A stretch of 64,000 bases of DNA from Pelagibacterium lentulum (GCF_003992625.1 NZ_RZMW01000032.1:62001-126000), one strand, 5' to 3'; positions 48,117 to 57,714 are shown, counted from the first letter of the stretch. Notes: a model not told the origin generated them from the letters alone. Translations and numbers: made by a program.

Positions 48117-48713
48117 ATGTTCAGGCTTGCCGGGTTGGCGCAATCAGGACCGGTTATCCGCGGTGATGGCTTGCTCGTGCGATGCCCTATCCGGTCTGAC
48201 TTTGCCCAATGGCAGGCCCTGCGGAGCAAGAGTCGTGCCTTCCTTGTACCCTATGAACCGCGCTGGTCCGAGTTTGAGTTGACTCAGAAGGCTTTCGCGT
48301 CCCGCGTGCGCCGCAATCGTCGCGATGCCGCCAATGGCGCAGAGTATTCTTTCCTTATTTTTGATGATAAATCGCGCATTCCCAAGCTCATGGGCGGGCT
48401 TACCCTTTCCAATATCCGCCGCCGCGCCGCTCAGAACGTGACGCTCGGCTATTGGATGGGTGTGGATTATGCCGGGCAGGGCATCATGACGCGCTCCGTT
48501 GCCCTGATCTTGCCTTTTGTTTTCGACACCTTGGGGCTCCATCGGATCGAGGCGGCATGTCTGCCGGACAATCTGGCCTCCCGGCGGGTGTTGATCAGGA
48601 ACGGATTTCAGGAAATTGGTTTGGCCGAGCACTATCTGCAAATCAACGGTGCCTGGCGCGATCACCTCTTATTTGCGCTGACGGCAGAGCGCTATATCGG
48701 TTTTGCTGGTTGA
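48117..48713 (+). CDS. GNAT family N-acetyltransferase (RimJ-like)
   Basis: The 198-residue protein is a GNAT acetyltransferase of the RimJ/RimL type that acetylates amino groups, possibly of a ribosomal protein. Acetyl-CoA-binding features are GYWMGVDYAGQGIMTRSV (the RxxGxG/A-like loop) and the RIEAACLPDNLASRRVL segment. It follows the M16 peptidase by 15 bases in the same direction. The substrate cannot be predicted with confidence. Confidence 0.87.
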   Translation: MFRLAGLAQSGPVIRGDGLLVRCPIRSDFAQWQALRSKSRAFLVPYEPRWSEFELTQKAFASRVRRNRRDAANGAEYSFLIFDDKSRIPKLMGGLTLSNIRRRAAQNVTLGYWMGVDYAGQGIMTRSVALILPFVFDTLGLHRIEAACLPDNLASRRVLIRNGFQEIGLAEHYLQINGAWRDHLLFALTAERYIGFAG

Positions 48714-48722
48714 AATGCCTGC

Positions 48723-48737
48723 TTAACCGGTTGTTAA
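48723..48737. promoter_or_regulatory. CtrA-type binding motif
   Basis: TTAA, seven bases and TTAA match the core CtrA consensus (TTAA-N7-TTAA) within the inverted repeat GCTTAAC/GTTAAGC at 48,721-48,739. It lies about 52 bases upstream of the GGDEF-EAL gene. It could instead be a weak terminator for the GNAT gene, but there is no T-run. Confidence 0.5.
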
Positions 48738-48788
48738 GCCTTCCAAAGACCGCTACCACAAAGCGCTACTTCAGGAATTTCGAGATTT

Positions 48789-51683
48789 ATGCCCCAGTTG
48801 ACCTTGCGTTCTTTGCTCCTTTTTTTCTTGCTCGTATTGGCGAGCGCTGGAGCAATTTCGCGTGCTGGCGCATTTGAAGTCATTACGATCCCCCAAGGCA
48901 TCAACGCGGTTAATCTGCAGGCCGCCATCGATGTTATGGACGGTCAGGATGGCAGGGTGCAGATCAGCACGGCACCGGGTGAAGACGGCATCATTCGTCG
49001 CATCGAAGTGCTTGCGCTCGATCCGGAGACAGATCCGAATTGGGCCGTCTTCGCTCTGCGCAATGAGAGCGATGTGCAGATCGAACGCCTCATTGTGGCA
49101 CCTTTTTATCGTTTGCCCGGATCGGGCGTTTTCCATCCCGACCTTGGCTCGGCCCGGATCAACGCGCTGACCCCCAGCCATGGCTTGCGGCCCGAGCGCG
49201 TGCCAGACCGGGAAGCGGATGTCTTTAGGGTCGTGATCGATCCGGGCGCAACCGTAACCCTGATTGCAGAATTGCGTTCTGAGGACCTGCCCGAGCTTTA
49301 CCTCTGGGAGCCCGATGCCTATCGCGATTATGTAAACTCGTTTACCCTTTTCCGTGGCACGGTGCTGGGGATTGCCAGTCTGGCCGCAGTGTTTCTGACC
49401 ATTATGTTCGTGGTCAAGGGCAGGGGAGTATTCCCCGCCACTGCCGCTCTCGCATGGTCGGTTCTGGCGTTTTTGCTTGTCGATTTTGGCATTCTCGGCA
49501 ACCTCTTGGGCGTCGGCAATGCACATATGCAGGCTTTCCGTGCCGCTGCCGAAGCCGGCTTGGCAACCACCATGTTCGGCTTTCTCTTCATCTATCTCAA
49601 TCTGCACCGATGGCATTTCCGCTTTACCCATCTGGCGCTGGGGTTGACGGCTATTTTTGTCGCTCTGCTCATCTATTCGTTCATTCATCCGGAAATCGCG
49701 GCGGGCATCGCGCGGACGGCGCTGGCACTCATCGGCATCATGGGGCTGCTTCTCATTATCCTGCTTTCGATCCGCGGCTATGACCGGGCCGTGCTGCTGG
49801 TGCCAACCTGGGTCATTTTCCTCGCGTGGTTGTTCTATGCCTGGATGGTATCGAGCGGGCAGATTTCCAATGATATCGCCCAATCGGCTGTCGCAGGCGG
49901 TCTCGTGCTCATCGTAATGCTGCTTGGCTTTACGGCGATCCAGCACGCCTTTGCCGATGGGCAGGTTTCCATCGGCACGCTATCGGAAGTGGAGCGTCGG
50001 GCCCTTGCGGTTACCGGTAGCGGCGATTTCGTTTTCGACTGGAATATCGACCGCGATCGTGTCAGCGTTTCCGATGAATTGGCGACACGGCTTGGCGAAC
50101 GAAAAGGGGCGCTGCGCGGTGCCATCAAGCGTTGGCTCGACCGGGTGCATCCCGAAGACCGCGACCGCTTCCGTACAGCACTCGATACTCTGGTTGAACT
50201 CAAACGCGGAAAAGTCAATTCCGACATCCGCGTTGCAGGCTTTGATGGCACTTATCGCACCTTCAAGATGCGGGTGAAACCCGTGCTTGGCGGGGATAGC
50301 CAGGTCAATCGCATCGTGGGTACGTTGCAGGATGTGACCGATGAACGCGCCGCACGCGAGAGGCTGCTGCATGATGCCGTCCACGACAGCCTGACAGGTC
50401 TGCCCAACCGGCAATTGCTGCTCGATAGATTGGAGCGCGCATTGTTGCGGGCGCGCGAATTCAATGAATCCAAGCCAGCGGTCTTCCTGATCGACATCGA
50501 CAAATTCACCGAAATCGACGAGCGCATCGGCCATATGGCGGCGGACTCTGTATTGCTTGCGGTATCGCGGCGCCTGTCGCGTCTCCTTAAGCCGCTCGAT
50601 ACATTGGCTCGCGTGACCGGCGATCAGTTTGCCGTCATCCTGATCTCCGAGCAATCGGCCTCAAAAATTGCCGACCTTGCCGAGCAAATGCGCAAGGCTC
50701 TGCGCACGCCCTTCAATTTCGGTGATCGCGATCTCACGCTGACCGCTTCGATCGGCGTTACGATTTACGACAACAAGCCGGTCGCGGCCGAAGACGTGCT
50801 GCGCGACGCGGAATTGGCAATGCACTACGCAAAGCGCCATGGCGGTGATCGTATTGAGGCCTTCCGCGCTGCGACGCGCTCGATTGCGGTCTATGCTCAG
50901 GCGCTTGAGGACGATCTCGAACAGGCGCTCGAACAGCGCGATCTGCAGCTTCTGTTTCAGCCCATTGTCGACATCAATACCGAACAGGTTGTAGGCGCCG
51001 AAGCTCTTATGCGCTGGGAACATCCCGAGCGCGGACAGGTCAGCCCCAGCACATTCATTCCCTTGGCCGAGCGCACCGGGCAGATCGAGCGTTTGGGCCG
51101 TATTGCGTTCGAGCAGGCAGCTGCCCAGACCAAGGAATGGACCAGCACATTAAAGCTTCCCGACGCGTTTTTCATTTCAGTCAACATGTCTGCAGGTCAA
51201 CTGACCAGTGAGTCGCTGGTCAATGACATCAAGGGTATTCTCAGCGAGTATCGTGCGGCGGCGCGTCATCTCAAGCTCGAGGTGACTGAAAGCCAGGTGA
51301 TGAGCAATCCCGAGCACGCCGTCTATATGTTACAGGCGTTCAAGGCCATGGGACTTGGCTTGGCCCTCGATGACTTCGGCACAGGATATTCCTCGCTCTC
51401 TTACCTGCACCGCTTCCCCTTCGATACGATCAAGCTACCCCAGGCCTTTGTTCAGCTTCGCGACGACAGCAGTATTTCCCATACCCAGATTCCGATCATA
51501 AATTCGGTGGTTTTGTTGGCACGCGAACTCGATCTAATGCTGATTGCCGAGGGAGTGGAAAACAGTGATGAAATCGCACGGCTAAAGGCACTCAATTGCC
51601 GTTACGCGCAGGGGTTCGCGTTCGGTGCAGCAGTTACCGGTGCCGAGTTGCAGCGCAGACTCGCCGCACAATTTGCAAAGTAG
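48789..51683 (+). CDS. Membrane GGDEF-EAL cyclic di-GMP protein
   Basis: The 964-residue protein has a signal peptide (about 1-28), a periplasmic sensory domain (about 29-190), seven membrane helices (about 190-395), a PAS-like domain (about 410-520), a GGDEF domain (about 530-690) and a C-terminal EAL domain (about 705-960). The cyclase motif is degenerate (TGDQF at 610-614), so synthesis is unlikely. The EAL side is largely intact: AEALMRW with Glu738, SVNMS, EVTES, DDFGTGYS and AEGVE; the usual KID reads KLP at 882-884. It is probably a phosphodiesterase regulated by an external signal. Confidence 0.9.
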   Translation: MPQLTLRSLLLFFLLVLASAGAISRAGAFEVITIPQGINAVNLQAAIDVMDGQDGRVQISTAPGEDGIIRRIEVLALDPETDPNWAVFALRNESDVQIERLIVAPFYRLPGSGVFHPDLGSARINALTPSHGLRPERVPDREADVFRVVIDPGATVTLIAELRSEDLPELYLWEPDAYRDYVNSFTLFRGTVLGIASLAAVFLTIMFVVKGRGVFPATAALAWSVLAFLLVDFGILGNLLGVGNAHMQAFRAAAEAGLATTMFGFLFIYLNLHRWHFRFTHLALGLTAIFVALLIYSFIHPEIAAGIARTALALIGIMGLLLIILLSIRGYDRAVLLVPTWVIFLAWLFYAWMVSSGQISNDIAQSAVAGGLVLIVMLLGFTAIQHAFADGQVSIGTLSEVERRALAVTGSGDFVFDWNIDRDRVSVSDELATRLGERKGALRGAIKRWLDRVHPEDRDRFRTALDTLVELKRGKVNSDIRVAGFDGTYRTFKMRVKPVLGGDSQVNRIVGTLQDVTDERAARERLLHDAVHDSLTGLPNRQLLLDRLERALLRAREFNESKPAVFLIDIDKFTEIDERIGHMAADSVLLAVSRRLSRLLKPLDTLARVTGDQFAVILISEQSASKIADLAEQMRKALRTPFNFGDRDLTLTASIGVTIYDNKPVAAEDVLRDAELAMHYAKRHGGDRIEAFRAATRSIAVYAQALEDDLEQALEQRDLQLLFQPIVDINTEQVVGAEALMRWEHPERGQVSPSTFIPLAERTGQIERLGRIAFEQAAAQTKEWTSTLKLPDAFFISVNMSAGQLTSESLVNDIKGILSEYRAAARHLKLEVTESQVMSNPEHAVYMLQAFKAMGLGLALDDFGTGYSSLSYLHRFPFDTIKLPQAFVQLRDDSSISHTQIPIINSVVLLARELDLMLIAEGVENSDEIARLKALNCRYAQGFAFGAAVTGAELQRRLAAQFAK

Positions 51684-51704
51684 GGCAAGAAAGCGGCTTG
51701 CCGG

Positions 51705-52295
51705 TCAGGCGCTGCCTGAACTGGGCGACAGATTGGCCCGGTTGATCCCCAGCGTTGCGAGCGCTTTGTCGTAGCGTTTGGCAATCGGCACCGAAAACAG
51801 CAGGTCGTTCGAGCGCGGCGCTGTCAGCCAACCATTCTGCTTGAGTTCGTTTTCAAGCTGTCCGGCTCCCCAGCCACAATACCCCAAGGCAAGAAGGCTT
51901 TTTTCGGGTCCGCTGCCGTCGGCGATGGCGCGCAATACATCAAGCGTTGCCGTGAGACAGATATTGTCTTCGACAAGATAGGAATTGCCATCGCGGAAAT
52001 AGTCCGATGTGTGCAGAACAAATCCCCTGCTTGAATCGACCGGGCCGCCCCGCAACACGTCCTGCTTGAGCAGATTGGGAGAAATCCGGATCGAATCCGC
52101 GTTCTCTCCCATGTCAATCTCATCCAGAATGTCGGAAAGATGCATGTCGGGCATCGGCTGGTTTACAACCAGACCCATTGCCCCATCTTCCCCATGGGCG
52201 ACAAGATAGATCACCGTCCCGGCAAACCGCTCATCGGTCATGTCGGGCGTAGCGATCAGAAATTGTCCTTTCAGCGAATCCAATGTCTGGGCCAT
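51705..52295 (-). CDS. YqgE/AlgH family protein
   Basis: The 196-residue protein belongs to the YqgE/AlgH family (formerly DUF179). LKGQFLIATPDMTDERF at the N-terminus, GAMGLVVNQP near residue 39, RGGPVDSSRGFVLH near 82 and ALGYCGWGAGQLENEL near 135 are diagnostic. The family is cytoplasmic and its molecular role is unclear. The gene is convergent with the GGDEF-EAL gene and divergent from the DsbD-domain gene. Confidence 0.92.
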   Translation of the reverse strand: MAQTLDSLKGQFLIATPDMTDERFAGTVIYLVAHGEDGAMGLVVNQPMPDMHLSDILDEIDMGENADSIRISPNLLKQDVLRGGPVDSSRGFVLHTSDYFRDGNSYLVEDNICLTATLDVLRAIADGSGPEKSLLALGYCGWGAGQLENELKQNGWLTAPRSNDLLFSVPIAKRYDKALATLGINRANLSPSSGSA

Positions 52296-52443
52296 CGTGC
52301 TACTCGGATCGTTTGGTTTTTACCTTGGCCTCCCGTACCTTATCTTAACGTGGGAATGACATAACTGCAAAGAAAGCGCGTTCACGAAGCCCTGATAGCA
52401 TCGTGCTTTTACGTGATGGAGTGCTGGGATAAGACATTCGGCT

Positions 52444-53244
52444 ATGAGAATCCTGATTGCCTTTCTGCTGCTATTGAGCGTGCCCGCACCGCTTTGGGCG
52501 TCCCAAACTCTGTGGCAGGACGTGGCGCCCGACGTCAAGATGAGGCTTGTGGCCTCCAATAGTGTAACGCCTGAGGGAACCACTTGGATCGGCCTGGAAA
52601 TCGAAATGCCCGACGATACCAAGACATATTGGCGTGTTCCCGGTGAGTCAGGTATCCCCGCAAAGTTCGATTTTGCCCGTTCTCAAGGACTTACCGGCCA
52701 TACGGTCGCTTGGCCGATGCCGATGCGCGAAACTGACAAGGGTTATATCGATCACGTCTATTACGGCCATACAGTGCTGCCGCTCGAGTTGGACATCGAC
52801 GCCGACGAGGTTCTGATCGATGTCGATATCGTTCTGGGCATTTGTTCGGACGTCTGTGTGCCTGTCGCGGCGCAATTTACCCAGCATCTCGATTTTGCCC
52901 AGCCCGACCGTGCCAATGGCCTGCGTATCGATCAGGCGCGAGCCTTGGTGCCTGTCCAATGGAACGGCCAGAACGACCTTTTCGGTGCTGCATCTTTCGA
53001 TGCCCAAGCGCGGACGATTATGGTGGCTGTTGAACCGGCCGGGTACGACATGGGAAGCGTGATTGCCCACGTTGCGAACTCGATGGCGCTATTTGGCCCG
53101 CCGGAACTTGATGAAACCAACGGGGTGTTGATATTTCCGCTGCTGGGTAACGGCAAGACAGCGCCGCGCGATGGCGATCGTCTGCATCTTACATTTCTTA
53201 CCGGCAACGGCGCCTACGAGGTTGTAAGCGTCCTCGATTTTTAA
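52444..53244 (+). CDS. Periplasmic DsbD N-terminal domain protein
   Basis: The 266-residue protein has a signal peptide (about 1-19, ending PLWAS) and then a single domain like the N-terminal alpha domain of the disulfide reductase DsbD. The redox pair appears as GICSDVCVP (about residues 137-145). The membrane and C-terminal thioredoxin parts of full DsbD are absent, and no other gene here supplies them. It may relay electrons to a periplasmic partner, or serve another role. It precedes a peroxiredoxin gene on the same strand. Confidence 0.85.
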   Translation: MRILIAFLLLLSVPAPLWASQTLWQDVAPDVKMRLVASNSVTPEGTTWIGLEIEMPDDTKTYWRVPGESGIPAKFDFARSQGLTGHTVAWPMPMRETDKGYIDHVYYGHTVLPLELDIDADEVLIDVDIVLGICSDVCVPVAAQFTQHLDFAQPDRANGLRIDQARALVPVQWNGQNDLFGAASFDAQARTIMVAVEPAGYDMGSVIAHVANSMALFGPPELDETNGVLIFPLLGNGKTAPRDGDRLHLTFLTGNGAYEVVSVLDF

Positions 53245-53408
53245 CCACAATTCCGGCTCATGCAGCGCCGCCCTTTTCTTGCCACTTCCCGGCTCCAAAG
53301 GGCATGAGCGATATTTGTGATCATCGTCCGGTCAATGGGTGGTTAAGCTAGTCGGTTGCGGCTATAACCATCATCAATCAACGGGCAAAAATGCAAGAAG
53401 GACAATAA

Positions 53409-53921
53409 ATGACAATTCAGCCTGGGCAGCGTGTGCCGTCGGTTCCTATCAAGCTGGTTAGTGTAGATGGCGTTTCCGATGTTTCCAGTGCAGATGTCCT
53501 TGGTAGCGGAACTGTCGTTTTCTTTACTGTTCCTGGCGCTTTTACCCCGACATGTCATCTCAACCATCTGCCCGGTTTCGTTGAAAACGTCGAGCGCTTC
53601 GCCATGGCGGGCGTTGATCGTATTGTCTGTGGCACCGTCAATGATCAACATGTGGTCAAGGCATGGGCCGAAGCGACGGGCGCGCTGGGAAAGATTGACT
53701 TTATTGCGGACGGGCTGGCAAAACTGGCCCGGGAAATGGGGCTGGAGCGTGATCTGTCCGGCGGAGGCTTGGGTATCCGATTTATCCGTTCGGCCTTGAT
53801 CATTGAGGATGGGGTTGTCACACTGGTCAACTTGGAAACTGTTCCAGGTGAAGTAAGCGGCTCGGGAGCTGGCGCGATTTTGGAAGCATTGTCCGCCGAA
53901 AGACATCAAGCGATTGGGTAA
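53409..53921 (+). CDS. Peroxiredoxin (Prx5-like)
   Basis: The 170-residue protein is a Prx5/AhpE-type thiol peroxidase reducing hydrogen and organic peroxides, without a signal peptide. The peroxidatic Cys lies in VPGAFTPTCH (about residue 49) in the PxxxTxxC context, and a second Cys is in RIVCGTVNDQ. The start at 53,409 follows an AAGGA site. It overlaps or abuts the following lipoprotein gene. Confidence 0.9.
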   Translation: MTIQPGQRVPSVPIKLVSVDGVSDVSSADVLGSGTVVFFTVPGAFTPTCHLNHLPGFVENVERFAMAGVDRIVCGTVNDQHVVKAWAEATGALGKIDFIADGLAKLAREMGLERDLSGGGLGIRFIRSALIIEDGVVTLVNLETVPGEVSGSGAGAILEALSAERHQAIG

Positions 53922-53928
53922 CGAAACC

Positions 53929-54489
53929 ATGATTGCACATATTTCAAAATTGGCAGCGGTATCGGCCTTTGCGCTGGCGCTGTCCGGCTGCACGATGGGG
54001 TCGTTTCTTGGCGGCGATCAGGAGGTCAGGCTTGCAGGTGTTTCTGCCAGCCAGGCGCAGATCGATCAGGCTGCCGCCTCTGCCATGCCTGCCATCGCTA
54101 CAGAATGCCCTCCCATTCGCATTCGGTCAGGCGCGGGCTCTTATCGTGTCTTTGCCAATAATCGCTCGTCCGATCCGCAGGCCCTGCGTTATCAGGGTGT
54201 GATCGATGATGTCAGCCGCAATTGTGTGGTTTCGTCTGGCCAGATTACCGTTCAGATGGGCGCGGCGGGTCGCGTCATTCTTGGCCCTTCGGGTTCCCCG
54301 AGCAATATTTCGGTGCCTCTGCGTTTTGCCGTCGAGCGCGATGGCGTAGCCGTCTATTCGCAGCGCTTTGACGTTCAGGTTGCAGCCCAGCAGGCGGGAG
54401 CAAACGAATTTGTTCACACGCTCGAAGGCATCGCCATTCCCTATGTGGGAGGGGAGTCGATTACCATCTGGGTCGGTTTTGACTCTTAA
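53929..54489 (+). CDS. Hypothetical lipoprotein
   Basis: The 186-residue protein starts MIAHISKLAAVSAF and has a lipobox ALSGC (lipidated Cys at about residue 22), so it should be anchored to a membrane on the periplasmic side. The mature part has two further cysteines (ECPPIRI and NCVVSSG) that could form a disulfide, and a beta-rich C-terminal half. I recognise no functional family. A TTG five codons upstream is an alternative start. It is the gene directly before the glycine riboswitch. Confidence 0.77.
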   Translation: MIAHISKLAAVSAFALALSGCTMGSFLGGDQEVRLAGVSASQAQIDQAAASAMPAIATECPPIRIRSGAGSYRVFANNRSSDPQALRYQGVIDDVSRNCVVSSGQITVQMGAAGRVILGPSGSPSNISVPLRFAVERDGVAVYSQRFDVQVAAQQAGANEFVHTLEGIAIPYVGGESITIWVGFDS

Positions 54490-54554
54490 ATATTGGCTAA
54501 GCTGTCCATTGTGATGGCAAGCAGATTGACCTTGCGCGATTTCTCGCACATGGT

Positions 54555-54757
54555 CCTCCCGGCAGCGGGAGAGATCCTGACCTTGTGCCAGGACGCCGAA
54601 GGAGCAACCGCCCCGGAAACTCTCAGGCAAAACGGACCGCTGTTGTACTAGAACTCTGGAAAGCGGAAAGCCTTTGGCTTTCCCACCGACGGGCGTAGCC
54701 GGATCTGAGCAAGCAAGCGATCCGGGAAATCTCTCAGGTTGACCGACAGAGGGGGCA
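54555..54757 (+). promoter_or_regulatory. Tandem glycine riboswitch (gcvT element)
   Basis: Two glycine aptamers lie in series upstream of gcvT. Aptamer 1 runs from about 54,561 to 54,645 with GCGGGAGAG, CGCCGAAGGAGCAA and CTCTCAGGC; aptamer 2 from about 54,653 to 54,757 with TCTGGAAAGCG, CACCGACGGGCGTAGCC and ATCTCTCAGG, closing with ACAGAGGGGG. These are the conserved blocks of the gcvT RNA. Glycine binding is expected to switch on the cleavage operon. The expression platform probably involves the 60 bases before gcvT. Confidence 0.95.
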
Positions 54758-54821
54758 CCATGCACGATGCAGATATTGCATTGGATCGGTGCTGCCCACT
54801 TTTGGAACCAGGGAGATCGCA

Positions 54822-55967
54822 ATGGCCGACGGGTCAACCAACGACCTTAAAAAGACCGCTCTTTATGATCGGCATGTGGCTGCAGGTGGCCGCATCGTGG
54901 AATTTGGCGGCTATGCCTTGCCAGTCCAGTATGCTGGCATCGTCGCCGAACATAATCACACCCGGCAAGCCGCCAGCCTCTTCGATGTTTCCCATATGGG
55001 GCAGGTCGTTGTCACCGGTCCCGATCACGCAACCACCATCAAGGCATTGGAAACGATCACGCCTGCCGACCTCGCTTCGCTCGCACCCGGCGAGATGCGC
55101 TATACCGTGCTGCTCAATGCTAATGGCGGCATTGAGGATGATCTGATTATCACGCGGCCCGCCAAAGGCCAGGCTGAAGATGGTGTGATGCTCATGGTGG
55201 TCAATGCTGCCCGTAAGGCGCATGACCTGCGTTTCATGCAGGAAGCGCTCGAGGGCGTCGTTCGGTTCGAGTTGCGCGCCGATCTTTCGCTGATTGCCTT
55301 ACAGGGCCCTCGAGCAGTTGAGGTGCTGGCAAAACACACCGCATTGGCCGAGCAACTGGGCTTCATGCAGGCCGGTCCAACCGAAATCGGCGGCATAAAG
55401 GCAAACATTTCCCGTTCTGGTTATACCGGTGAGGACGGGTTTGAAATCTCCATCGCCAACGGCGACGCGGAGGCCGTTTTCGATCTTCTTGTTGCCGATC
55501 CTCTGGTCGAGCCTGCCGGACTTGGAGCCCGCGACAGCCTGCGCCTTGAAGCAGGGCTTTGCCTTTATGGTCACGATATGGACGACACCATCGATCCGGT
55601 GTCGGCGAGCTTGCTTTTTGCCATCGGCAAGCGCCGTCGCACCGAGGGGGGCTTTACCGGCGCTGACAAGGTTCTGGCGGTAATCGCCGATGGTCCGGCC
55701 AAAAAGCGCGTCGGCATCCAGTTCGAAGGGCGACAGCCTGTCCGTGAAGGCGCCGAGCTAGTCGATGCCGAGGGGAAATCGCTCGGCACGGTAACGTCGG
55801 GCACCTTCGCGCCGACCGCTCAGGCTTCAATTGCCATGGGTTATGTTCCTGCCGAACTTGCAACACCGGGGCAGCCGGTCGTTGCAATGGTCCGCGGCAA
55901 GGCCATTGCAGGCACCATTGCAAAGACGCCATTCGTACCACAGCGCTACGTGCGCAAAACCAACTGA
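54822..55967 (+). CDS. gcvT: Glycine cleavage system T protein (aminomethyltransferase)
   Basis: GcvT transfers the methylene carbon of glycine from the lipoyl arm of H protein to tetrahydrofolate and releases ammonia. The 381-residue protein begins near LKKTALYDRHVAAGGRIV and shows LFDVSHMGQ, GYTGEDGFEI and ARDSLRLEAGLCLYGHDMD, all typical. The start at 54,822 has GGGAG six bases upstream. It is the first gene of gcvT-gcvH-gcvPA-gcvPB, controlled by the tandem glycine riboswitch. Confidence 0.96.
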   Translation: MADGSTNDLKKTALYDRHVAAGGRIVEFGGYALPVQYAGIVAEHNHTRQAASLFDVSHMGQVVVTGPDHATTIKALETITPADLASLAPGEMRYTVLLNANGGIEDDLIITRPAKGQAEDGVMLMVVNAARKAHDLRFMQEALEGVVRFELRADLSLIALQGPRAVEVLAKHTALAEQLGFMQAGPTEIGGIKANISRSGYTGEDGFEISIANGDAEAVFDLLVADPLVEPAGLGARDSLRLEAGLCLYGHDMDDTIDPVSASLLFAIGKRRRTEGGFTGADKVLAVIADGPAKKRVGIQFEGRQPVREGAELVDAEGKSLGTVTSGTFAPTAQASIAMGYVPAELATPGQPVVAMVRGKAIAGTIAKTPFVPQRYVRKTN

Positions 55968-55987
55968 CACTCAAGGGGAACCTCATC

Positions 55988-56353
55988 ATGACCACGCGCT
56001 ATACCCAAGATCACGAATATATCCGTCTCGAAGGCAATATCGGTATCGTCGGCATCTCCAATTATGCGCAGGAACAGCTCGGCGACATCGTTTTTGTCGA
56101 GCTGCCGGCGATTGGCGCCACCTTCAAGAAGGGCGATGAAGCCGCAGTTGTTGAATCGGTCAAGGCCGCTTCGGAAATCTACGCCCCGGCTTCGGGAAAG
56201 GTCGTGGAAATCAATGACGCCCTGTCCGATGAACCCGGTCTCATCAATTCGGACCCCGCCAATGGCGGTTGGATCTTCAAGATCGAGGTTTCCGACAGCG
56301 GCGAACTCGATAGCCTGATGGATGAAGCCGCTTACGCCGATCACACAGCCTAA
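55988..56353 (+). CDS. gcvH: Glycine cleavage system H protein
   Basis: GcvH carries the lipoyl arm that shuttles the aminomethyl group between the P, T and L proteins. The 121-residue protein has the lipoylation lysine in [17 protein letters not shown] (about residue 59) and the usual N-terminal [15 protein letters not shown] lies just upstream of the ATG. It is the second gene of the operon. Confidence 0.97.
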   Translation: MTTRYTQDHEYIRLEGNIGIVGISNYAQEQLGDIVFVELPAIGATFKKGDEAAVVESVKAASEIYAPASGKVVEINDALSDEPGLINSDPANGGWIFKIEVSDSGELDSLMDEAAYADHTA

Positions 56354-56370
56354 CCAAAGAGCCCCTCGCG

Positions 56371-57714
56371 ATGCGCTATTTGCCCCATTCCCCGGCCGAC
56401 AGGGCCACCATGCTCGCCGCTATCGGCGCCCCGTCGGTCGATACGCTTTTCTCGGCGGTGCCCGCTTCAGTGCTCGGCACCTTTTCGCCTGATCTTCCCG
56501 ATCATCAGCCAGAATTTGCAGTCGAGGCGCATATGCGCGCGCTCGCGAGCAAGAATCACGCGGCCGGGGATGGGCCGTTCTTTATTGGCGCAGGTGCCTA
56601 TCGTCACCATGTCCCTGCCAGCGTCGATCATCTGATCCAGCGGTCCGAGTGGCTCACCGCCTATACGCCTTATCAGCCGGAAATCTCTCAGGGCACGCTT
56701 CAGATGCTCTTTGAATTTCAGACCCAGGTGGCCAATCTTTTGGGCATGGATGTCGCCAATGCCTCCATGTATGACGGCTCGACGGCGACCGCCGAAGCCG
56801 TTCTCATGGCGCGCCGTATCACCAAAAAGGACAAGGTAATCCTTTCAGGTGGTCTGCACCCGCAGTATCGCGACACGGTGATAACCTATCTTTCGGGTGA
56901 AGAAGGGCTGGAATGCCTTTCACCATCGCCGGAAGGGCAGGGCGACATTCTCGATCATCTCGACGACAACACCGCCGCTATTGTCATCCAGACACCGGAC
57001 TTTTATGGGCACCTGCGCGATGTCTCCAAGCTGGCGGACGCTGCCCACGAAAAGGGCGCACTGCTCATAATCGTCGTAACCGAAATCGTCTCACTTGGGC
57101 TCATTGAAGCGCCCGGCGCAATGGGCGCCGATATCGTTGTGGCTGAGGGCCAGTCCATAGGCAATCCTTTGACCTATGGCGGTCCTTATGTCGGTCTGCT
57201 TGCCTGCCGCGAAAAATTCGTCCGTCAGATGCCGGGCCGCCTCTGCGGTGAAACCGTTGACGCGGAAGGCAAGCGCGGCTTTGTCCTCACCCTTTCCACG
57301 CGTGAGCAGCATATTCGTCGCGAAAAGGCCACCTCCAACATCTGCACCAATTCAGGGCTTTGCGCCTTGGCATTTTCCATCCACCTCTCGCTTTTGGGCG
57401 AGCAGGGGCTGACACGCCTTGCCAAGATCAATCATGCGCAGGCGTGCAAGTTGGCAGATGCGCTTGCAGCGGTTCCTGGCGTTCAACTGCTCAACAAGAG
57501 CTTTTTCAACGAGATGACAGTGCGTCTTCCGGTTGCCGCTGCGCCATTGGTCGAAAAGCTCGCTGCCAAGGGCATCCTTGCAGGCCTGCCGGTCTCGCGC
57601 CTTGAGCCGGGCAAAGATGAAGTGGAGAACCTGTTGGTTCTCGCCGCCACCGAACTGATGACCGACGCGCACATCGAAGCGCTGACATCCGCCATCAAGG
57701 GAGAACTTGCATGA
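56371..57714 (+). CDS. gcvPA: Glycine dehydrogenase (decarboxylating) subunit 1
   Basis: This is the N-terminal half of the P protein, which decarboxylates glycine. The 447-residue product starts [11 protein letters not shown] and contains [23 protein letters not shown] and [14 protein letters not shown], all typical of the separate alpha subunit. It works as a dimer with the gcvPB product, which carries the PLP lysine. Its stop overlaps the gcvPB start by four bases (ATGA). Confidence 0.95.
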   Translation: MRYLPHSPADRATMLAAIGAPSVDTLFSAVPASVLGTFSPDLPDHQPEFAVEAHMRALASKNHAAGDGPFFIGAGAYRHHVPASVDHLIQRSEWLTAYTPYQPEISQGTLQMLFEFQTQVANLLGMDVANASMYDGSTATAEAVLMARRITKKDKVILSGGLHPQYRDTVITYLSGEEGLECLSPSPEGQGDILDHLDDNTAAIVIQTPDFYGHLRDVSKLADAAHEKGALLIIVVTEIVSLGLIEAPGAMGADIVVAEGQSIGNPLTYGGPYVGLLACREKFVRQMPGRLCGETVDAEGKRGFVLTLSTREQHIRREKATSNICTNSGLCALAFSIHLSLLGEQGLTRLAKINHAQACKLADALAAVPGVQLLNKSFFNEMTVRLPVAAAPLVEKLAAKGILAGLPVSRLEPGKDEVENLLVLAATELMTDAHIEALTSAIKGELA

